Positions 5,555 to 9,437 of a stretch of 9,437 nt of DNA are shown piece after piece (the first letter of the stretch is position 1; each line of letters opens with the position of its first letter). The position numbers and the translations under genes were made by a program. Below the pieces are notes generated by a model, which did no database searches, was not told the DNA's origin, and saw nothing but the letters and a program-made list of their open reading frames with translations. This DNA comes from an uncultured Oscillospiraceae bacterium (GTDB taxonomy: Bacteria; Bacillota; Clostridia; Oscillospirales; Oscillospiraceae), in the NCBI GenBank assembly GCA_905236265.1, contig CAJOOV010000219.1, positions 1 to 9,437 on the forward strand, read 5' to 3'.

Positions 5555-5612
5555 AGCCGCCGGTACAGCCGTATCGGCGGCCTTGTTCGCCGCAGGTGCG
5601 GCGAGACAAGCG
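5555..5612 (+). repeat. 58-bp double-hairpin repeat, copy 2
   Basis: Identical over all 58 bp to 5345-5402, placed 21 nt after the duplicated gdhA stop codon. It is followed by CACAC rather than TTTT, so it is a less likely terminator. The motif GACAAGCGTTT from the end of copy 1 (5395-5405) also reappears at 5632-5642, marking the right border of the rearranged region. Confidence 0.85.
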
Positions 5613-5670
5613 CACACAACGAGGGGGCATTGACAAGCGTTTAATAAAGTCTTGACTGTTTTTGCCATAG

Positions 5671-5711
5671 CCTCCCTCTCTGAGGGAGGTGCCCCGAAGG
5701 GGCGGAGGGAG
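5671..5711 (+). repeat. Palindromic intergenic repeat with nested hairpins
   Basis: CCTCCCTC-tct-GAGGGAGG (5671-5689) is followed by GCCCC-gaa-GGGGC (5691-5703) and then GGAGGGAG (5704-5711), which can pair instead with the first CTCCCTC arm. The element therefore has two alternative folds and inverted-repeat ends. From memory, short elements beginning with CCTCCCT and ending with GGAGGGA are widespread between genes in Oscillospirales; this is recognition, not a search result. A near copy of its left end (13 of 14) lies at 5763-5776. Confidence 0.65.
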
Positions 5712-5833
5712 TAAAAGGCATTTCCCAAGTCCGTTTTGACACAGGGACAGGGAAAGCGGTTTCCTCCCTCTGTGAGAACGGCAGAAGCCCCCACATTGCT
5801 CCGGCTAATTGAAAAGCACCCATGAAATGCCAA
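5712..5833. other. Gene-free stretch between repeat element and terminator
   Basis: No credible reading frame is present. It holds a partial copy of the CCTCCCTC repeat (5763-5776) and a distant 8-bp inverted pair, GGCATTTC (5717-5724) and GAAATGCC (5824-5831). It appears to be remnant repeat DNA at the meeting of two converging transcripts. Confidence 0.5.
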
Positions 5834-5863
5834 AGGGGCGGACAGCAATCGCTGTCCGCCCCT
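5834..5863 (-). terminator. Terminator of the HD-GYP/acetyltransferase operon
   Basis: A perfect 13-bp stem, AGGGGCGGACAGC / GCTGTCCGCCCCT with loop AATC, lies 11 nt past the stop at 5875. In the minus direction it is followed by TTGGCATTTC, so the U-tract is short. The stability of the stem and its position at the end of the operon support the call. Confidence 0.65.
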
Positions 5864-5874
5864 GCGTGTTCTGT

Positions 5875-6453
5875 TTACGCCTTTGAAGCACCCCGCCTCA
5901 CCAGCGGGTAGGCCGTCACAGGCGGCTGGTTCTCACCGTGCGTCCCGATCACCTTTTCCATCCAGATCATGTGATACCACCGCCCGAACTTGCAGCCGCA
6001 GTTGCGAAAGGTGCCCACGGTGACAAAGCCCAGATGGCCGTGGAACCGGGCGCTGTTGCAGGTGAGGTACTCGTCCTCCTGCTCCGGCAGAGCGATGCAG
6101 GCGTAGAGGTTTAAAATCCCCATCTCCTTCAAGGCTGCCTCCAAAGCGGCATAGAGGGCTTTCCCCATGCCCTGTCCCACAGCGCTGTGAGACAGATAGA
6201 TGGACAGCTCACAGCTCCAGTCATAGGCGGAGCGCCCCACAAACGCCCCGGCGTAGGCGTAGCCCTGCACCGTTTCGTCCTGCTGAACCACCAGATAGGG
6301 GTAGCGCTCCATGGTGCGGCGCATACGCCCCTCAAACTCTGCCAGAGAGGGCACGGCATATTCAAAGGTGATGGCCGTGTGCCTGACGTAGTGCGCATAA
6401 ATTTCCAGCAGTCTGGGGGCATCCTCCACACGGGCATCCCGAATCAAAAGCAT
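5875..6453 (-). CDS. GNAT family N-acetyltransferase, phosphinothricin acetyltransferase-like
   Basis: Predicted cytoplasmic acetyl-CoA-dependent acetyltransferase, 192 aa. The N-terminus IRDARVEDAPRLLEIYAHYVRHTAITFEY (4-32) is typical of the Pat/Bar/YwnH group. It has the conserved Glu of the C-E-L-S-I-Y-L strand (Glu82) and acetyl-CoA loop VGQGMGKAL (92-100), where Q replaces the more usual R. Later come FHGHLGFVTVGTFRNCGCKFGRW (137-159) and the closing YHMIWMEK strand. The last 20 or so residues (172-192) are an extra tail beyond the domain. ATG 6453 starts the domain directly; GAGGGCGGGG upstream is a poor ribosome binding site, so coupling to the upstream gene, whose stop is 22 nt away, is likely. 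The substrate cannot be told: members acetylate phosphinothricin, methionine sulfoximine or other amines. A longer start is excluded because it would run into the upstream gene's coding sequence. Confidence 0.88.
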   Translation of the reverse strand: MLLIRDARVEDAPRLLEIYAHYVRHTAITFEYAVPSLAEFEGRMRRTMERYPYLVVQQDETVQGYAYAGAFVGRSAYDWSCELSIYLSHSAVGQGMGKALYAALEAALKEMGILNLYACIALPEQEDEYLTCNSARFHGHLGFVTVGTFRNCGCKFGRWYHMIWMEKVIGTHGENQPPVTAYPLVRRGASKA

Positions 6454-6475
6454 TTCCCCGCCCTCTTTTCTGCGC

Positions 6476-8170
6476 TCAGGTGTTGTCTCTGTAGTACTGC
6501 TCCAGCTTATCCATGCAGCCCAAAAAGACCGGCTCCATGCTGGGGTCAAACTGGGTGCCCATATTCTCGCACATGATTGCGGCGCTCTGCTCAAAGCTCA
6601 TGGGCTCCTTGTAGCACCGTTTGCTCACCAGTGCGTCATACACGTCCGCAACGGACATGATTCTTGCCTCCATGGGGATGTCCGTGCCGGAAAGACCGTC
6701 CGGGTAGCCCTTGCCGTCCCAGCGCTCATGGTGATACCTTGCCACGTTGAAGGCCACGTTTACAAACCGCTCCTCCTCCACGCCGTCCAGCAGGATGTGA
6801 ACCAGCTCGCCGCTTTTGGCGGAGTGGGTCTTCATAATGGCGTATTCCTCATCTGTCAGCTTCCCCGGCTTGGTGAGGATGCTGGAGTCAATGGTGATCT
6901 TGCCCAGATCGTGGGTAGGGGCGGCACGCACAATGTCGTCCACCATCTGAGCGCTCATGGGAATCTGGCCCTGACGCACAATCTCGTCCAGCAGGATGCG
7001 GATAATATCGCTGGTGCGCTTTACATGACCGCCGGTGTTGTTGTCCCGGTTTTCGATCATGTTTGCCATGCCCAGAACGATCTTGCGCTGCATCTCCTTG
7101 ATGCTGGCGGTCTTGGCCTGCACCTCGCTGTTCAGCCGCTCGTTATAGGAGGCGATAATGTCATAGGCCTTCTGGGACTCCGTGGCATCCCGGATTGCAA
7201 TGAGATAGCCCTGATTCTTCCCGTTCTCCCAGATGGAGAAATAGGAGATCTCACATACGCAGGTCATCTCTCCCAGCTGGTACTTGACGGAGTTGTCCCC
7301 GCCGACGGTAAAGGACTGGATCAGTCCCCACAGCATCCTTCCCAGCTCGTCCTCGTCAGACAGCCTGGCATTGATCTGCTGCTGCCTCAGAAAGGGGACA
7401 AACTCATAGCACTTGTCGTTGCAGCCGAGATATAGACCGTTTAACCCCACGGCCAGATAGCCCCTTGTGCCCTGACGGTCATGCTGGTTTGCAATGAGCA
7501 GGGAGATGTCATGGACGTGGGCGCTGTCATACCGCCATACAACCACCACGTCCGCAAGGGTGTAAAGGAAGGGCAGGGGGGAAAAACGATAGGAAAAGCT
7601 GGCGCTGATGAAGTAGATGATGAATGCACCCAGCGCAAGGTACAGAAGGACAAACAGGTTTTTCTGGGAATACCACCCCTGCCGCTTCAGACTGATGAGC
7701 AGAATCATCAGAATCCACAGCAGCAGAAAGATGAGGTAGACCTGATGAAGGATTTTCAGAGGGCCGGCGGAGGTCTCCACGGAAACGCCCTGTCCGGTGT
7801 CTGTGATGGTGATGCCGCTGTAGTAGAGACCGTTGTTGACACACAGACACACAACCGCCATCTGCAGGGTGGCGGCGCTGTAGGCTACTACCTTCATCCA
7901 CGATTTGACGGAAACGCCCAGCGTATGCAGTGTGGAAAACAGCACCGCTGTAATAATGAATGTGCTGTCCAAATACTTGAAGCAGATCAGAAACGCAGCC
8001 TCACCGGGCGTATCCACTCTGCTTTCCAGCCAGTAGGCCAGCAGTATCACAGGAACCAATACTACGATGGTCCACTGGTAGGTGTCAACGCTGTTATAAT
8101 TCTTCTGTGCCATATAGATTAGCACAACTACGGAAACAAGCAGGCACATGCCGTATAAAGTTGTATACAT
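6476..8170 (-). CDS. Membrane-anchored HD-GYP domain phosphodiesterase with 7TM and PAS-like sensor regions
   Basis: Predicted c-di-GMP phosphodiesterase in the cytoplasmic membrane, 564 aa. Residues 1-212 hold about seven hydrophobic segments (around 4-20, 34-48, 66-84, 94-112, 142-160, 171-191, 198-211), resembling the 7TM module found on histidine kinases. Residues about 222-330 look like a diverged PAS domain ending in YLIAIRDATESQKAYD. A short coiled linker follows (340-365). The HD-GYP domain spans about 366-555 with its metal and signature residues present: ENRD (373-376), His382, HDLGK (420-424), His449 and HHERWDGKGYP (480-490), then SVADVYDAL. There is no GGDEF or EAL domain. ATG 8170 follows AGGA by 6 nt; the frame is open to 8281, but that extension covers the predicted promoter. 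First gene of a two-gene operon. The ligand sensed is unknown. Confidence 0.92.
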   Translation of the reverse strand: MYTTLYGMCLLVSVVVLIYMAQKNYNSVDTYQWTIVVLVPVILLAYWLESRVDTPGEAAFLICFKYLDSTFIITAVLFSTLHTLGVSVKSWMKVVAYSAATLQMAVVCLCVNNGLYYSGITITDTGQGVSVETSAGPLKILHQVYLIFLLLWILMILLISLKRQGWYSQKNLFVLLYLALGAFIIYFISASFSYRFSPLPFLYTLADVVVVWRYDSAHVHDISLLIANQHDRQGTRGYLAVGLNGLYLGCNDKCYEFVPFLRQQQINARLSDEDELGRMLWGLIQSFTVGGDNSVKYQLGEMTCVCEISYFSIWENGKNQGYLIAIRDATESQKAYDIIASYNERLNSEVQAKTASIKEMQRKIVLGMANMIENRDNNTGGHVKRTSDIIRILLDEIVRQGQIPMSAQMVDDIVRAAPTHDLGKITIDSSILTKPGKLTDEEYAIMKTHSAKSGELVHILLDGVEEERFVNVAFNVARYHHERWDGKGYPDGLSGTDIPMEARIMSVADVYDALVSKRCYKEPMSFEQSAAIMCENMGTQFDPSMEPVFLGCMDKLEQYYRDNT

Positions 8171-8211
8171 GGATCTTCCTTTTTCTCTCTCTGATGATCT
8201 ATGGTACGCAC

Positions 8212-8227
8212 CCGGCGCTGCAGCCGG
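8212..8227 (-). other. Leader hairpin of the HD-GYP operon
   Basis: CCGGC (8212-8216) and GCCGG (8223-8227) form a 5-bp GC stem with a 6-nt loop about 40 nt upstream of the start codon, within the predicted leader. No c-di-GMP or other riboswitch core is recognised in the leader. Confidence 0.3.
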
Positions 8228-8252
8228 AAGATATTCACTGAATGACCTTGCT

Positions 8253-8281
8253 AATGTATCACAAAATGAATAAATATGCAA
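8253..8281 (-). promoter_or_regulatory. Candidate promoter of the HD-GYP/acetyltransferase operon
   Basis: Minus strand TTGCAT (8281-8276) and TACATT (8258-8253) are 17 nt apart, with TGA directly before the -10 giving an extended -10. The start would be near 8246, with a leader of about 76 nt. Neither hexamer is close to consensus, but the spacing, extended -10 and AT-rich setting are good. A small palindrome ATTCA-C-TGAAT (8233-8243) lies just past the start site. Confidence 0.5.
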
Positions 8282-8347
8282 TCATGGAAAACGCAGGAAA
8301 AGAGCTTTTGCCCCGGCGGTTCTATGAAAACAGCACAAGGAAGAAAA

Positions 8348-8369
8348 AAGGAGGGCGTTTGCCCTCCTT
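8348..8369 (-). terminator. Intrinsic terminator of lysS
   Basis: AAGGAGGGC / GCCCTCCTT forms a perfect 9-bp stem with a 4-nt loop, 46 nt past the lysS stop. In the minus direction the stem runs straight into six U residues (8349-8344). This is a textbook rho-independent terminator. Confidence 0.92.
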
Positions 8370-8415
8370 ATGGGATTTCAGTGCCGTGCAGGAAGCCCTG
8401 CGGCGGGAACCGGTG

Positions 8416-9437
8416 TCAGTACAGCTTTGCCCCGGCGGGAATATGGGGATCCACCATCAGCAGATTCAGCCGCTCCTCCCCGGCCTGCGTATGCACAGCG
8501 GAGAGCAGCATACCGCAGGACTCAATGCCCATCATCTTTCTGGGGGGCAGGTTGGTGATGGCAATGCAGGTCTTGCCCACCAGCTCCTCCGGCTCATAGT
8601 AGGCGTGGATGCCGGAGAGAATGGTGCGGTCGGTGCCGGTGCCGTCGTCCAGCGTGAATTGGAGCAGCTTCTTGCTCTTCTTCACCGCCTCGCAGGCCTT
8701 CACCTTCACCGCCCGGAAGTCGGATTTGCTGAAGGTGTCAAAGTCCACGAAATCGGCAAACAGCGGCTCGATCTCCACCTTGGAAAAGTCGATTGCCTCC
8801 TCCGCCGGTTTCATTTCCACCGCCGGTGCGGCGCTGCCAATCACACCCGTATTGGCGGCAGCCTCTGTCTGCGCTTCGGCCTTTGCACCCCCTGCCTCCT
8901 TCATGGTGGGGAAGAGCAGCACGTCCCGGATGGAATCGCTGCCTGTGAGCAGCATCACCAGCCGGTCAACGCCGAAGCCCAGACCGCCCGTGGGGGGCAT
9001 ACCATATTCCAGAGCGTTGATAAAATCGTAGTCCACCTGAGCACGGGTCTGGGGGTCAAGGGCTTTCCGCTCCGCCACCTGACGCTCGAATCTGCCCCGC
9101 TGGTCGATGGGGTCATTCAGCTCGGAGAAGGCGTTGCCGAACTCCGTGGCATTGATGAAGTATTCAAACCGCTCAGTGAAGGCGGGGTCGTCCGGCTTGC
9201 GCTTGGCCAGAGGGCTGATCTCCACCGGGTAGTCATAGATAAAGGTGGGCTGAATCAGCTTGTCCTCCACGAACTTGTCGAAGAACTCCGCCAGAATGGC
9301 GCCCCGTGTGGGCACCTCCGGCAGCTCCACCTCGTGGGCTTTGGCGCAGGCGATGGCATCCTCGTCGCTCTTCCAGTCGTAGAAATCCACGCCGGAATAG
9401 CGCTTCACTGCCTCCACCATGGTCAGCTTCTCCCAGT
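8416..9437 (-). CDS. lysS: Lysine--tRNA ligase (class II), C-terminal part with fused tRNA-binding domain
   Basis: Charges tRNA-Lys with lysine. The gene enters from the right edge; codons upstream of the Met at 9420 read WEKLT in frame, matching the family run before MVEAVKRYSGVDF, so that Met is internal. Numbering from it: FIYDYPVEISPLAK (60-73) and FEYFINATEFGNAFSELNDP (85-104) are LysRS-typical, and class II motif 3 is GLGFGVDRLVMLLT (146-159) with Arg153. Most bacterial LysRS end soon after the LLFPTMK run (168-174). Here an Ala/Glu-rich linker (175-218) follows and then about 113 residues of an EMAPII/Trbp111-type OB-fold: FADFVDFDTFSKSDFRAVKV (221-240), KKLLQFTLDDG (250-260), ILSGIHAYYEPEELVG (267-282) and NLPPRKMMGIESCGMLLSA (290-308), resembling the C-terminus of MetRS. 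Motifs 1 and 2 lie outside the window. The stop is followed by a strong terminator. Confidence 0.96.
   Translation of the reverse strand, partial: WEKLTMVEAVKRYSGVDFYDWKSDEDAIACAKAHEVELPEVPTRGAILAEFFDKFVEDKLIQPTFIYDYPVEISPLAKRKPDDPAFTERFEYFINATEFGNAFSELNDPIDQRGRFERQVAERKALDPQTRAQVDYDFINALEYGMPPTGGLGFGVDRLVMLLTGSDSIRDVLLFPTMKEAGGAKAEAQTEAAANTGVIGSAAPAVEMKPAEEAIDFSKVEIEPLFADFVDFDTFSKSDFRAVKVKACEAVKKSKKLLQFTLDDGTGTDRTILSGIHAYYEPEELVGKTCIAITNLPPRKMMGIESCGMLLSAVHTQAGEERLNLLMVDPHIPAGAKLY

Noticed and set aside
5291..5612. CRISPR array
   Set aside because: Only two copies of a 58-bp repeat with one roughly 150-bp interval, strongly self-complementary, and no cas genes.
5205..5633. Plus-strand and minus-strand frames through the hairpin repeats (also 5436-5636 and 5459-5848)
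   Set aside because: They exist because the repeats are GC-rich and lack stops. The peptide repeats (AAPAANKAADTAVPAA-like) are translations of the DNA hairpins.
5717..5831. Possible mobile element bounded by GGCATTTC/GAAATGCC
   Set aside because: Only 8 bp inverted ends, no flanking target duplication visible and no content inside; likely chance.

Overview
The window looks like chromosome from a GC-rich Clostridia of the order Oscillospirales, the Faecalibacterium/Subdoligranulum/Flavonifractor kind of gut anaerobe. The reasons are high-GC coding sequence with strong AGGAGG-type ribosome binding sites, sigma-A promoters set in AT-rich gaps, a clostridial-type small hexameric GDH, a PhoU-tailed Na/Pi carrier, and hairpin-rich intergenic repeats of the type I associate with these genomes. 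The genus is inference; no rRNA or marker gene is present. Six protein-coding genes and the end of a seventh are seen. There is no tRNA, rRNA, CRISPR array, transposase or phage gene.

Layout. 1-889 (-): N-terminal 296 codons of a glycogen branching-enzyme (GlgB)-like protein, running off the left edge, with a clean promoter at 963-991. 1143-2885 (-): Na/Pi-cotransporter family protein with a PhoU-like tail, with terminator hairpins after it and a promoter plus leader hairpin before it. 3181-3441 (+): small GIY-YIG nuclease-like protein. About 3432-3632 (-): a probable structured non-coding RNA of about 200 nt with a consensus promoter, an AT-rich upstream tract and an intrinsic terminator that overlaps the 3' end of the GIY-YIG gene. 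3977-5326 (+): gdhA, NADP-type glutamate dehydrogenase, whose -10 box lies in a perfect 9-bp inverted repeat. 5327-5874: gene-free, hairpin-rich DNA carrying a duplicate of the last 36 bp of gdhA, two copies of a 58-bp double-hairpin repeat and a second type of palindromic repeat. 5875-8170 (-): probable two-gene operon, a membrane HD-GYP phosphodiesterase followed 22 nt later by a GNAT acetyltransferase. 8416-9437 (-): C-terminal part of class II lysyl-tRNA synthetase carrying an additional tRNA-binding OB-fold domain, followed by a textbook terminator.

The genes are mostly independent housekeeping units (glycogen, phosphate, ammonium assimilation, c-di-GMP turnover, translation), nearly all with their own promoter and terminator, so this is not a single pathway. 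The parts most worth a second look are the unassigned RNA upstream of gdhA, the gdhA operator-like palindrome, the duplicated gdhA tail with its hairpin array, the LysRS domain fusion, and two substitutions at normally invariant substrate-site positions in the GlgB-like protein.
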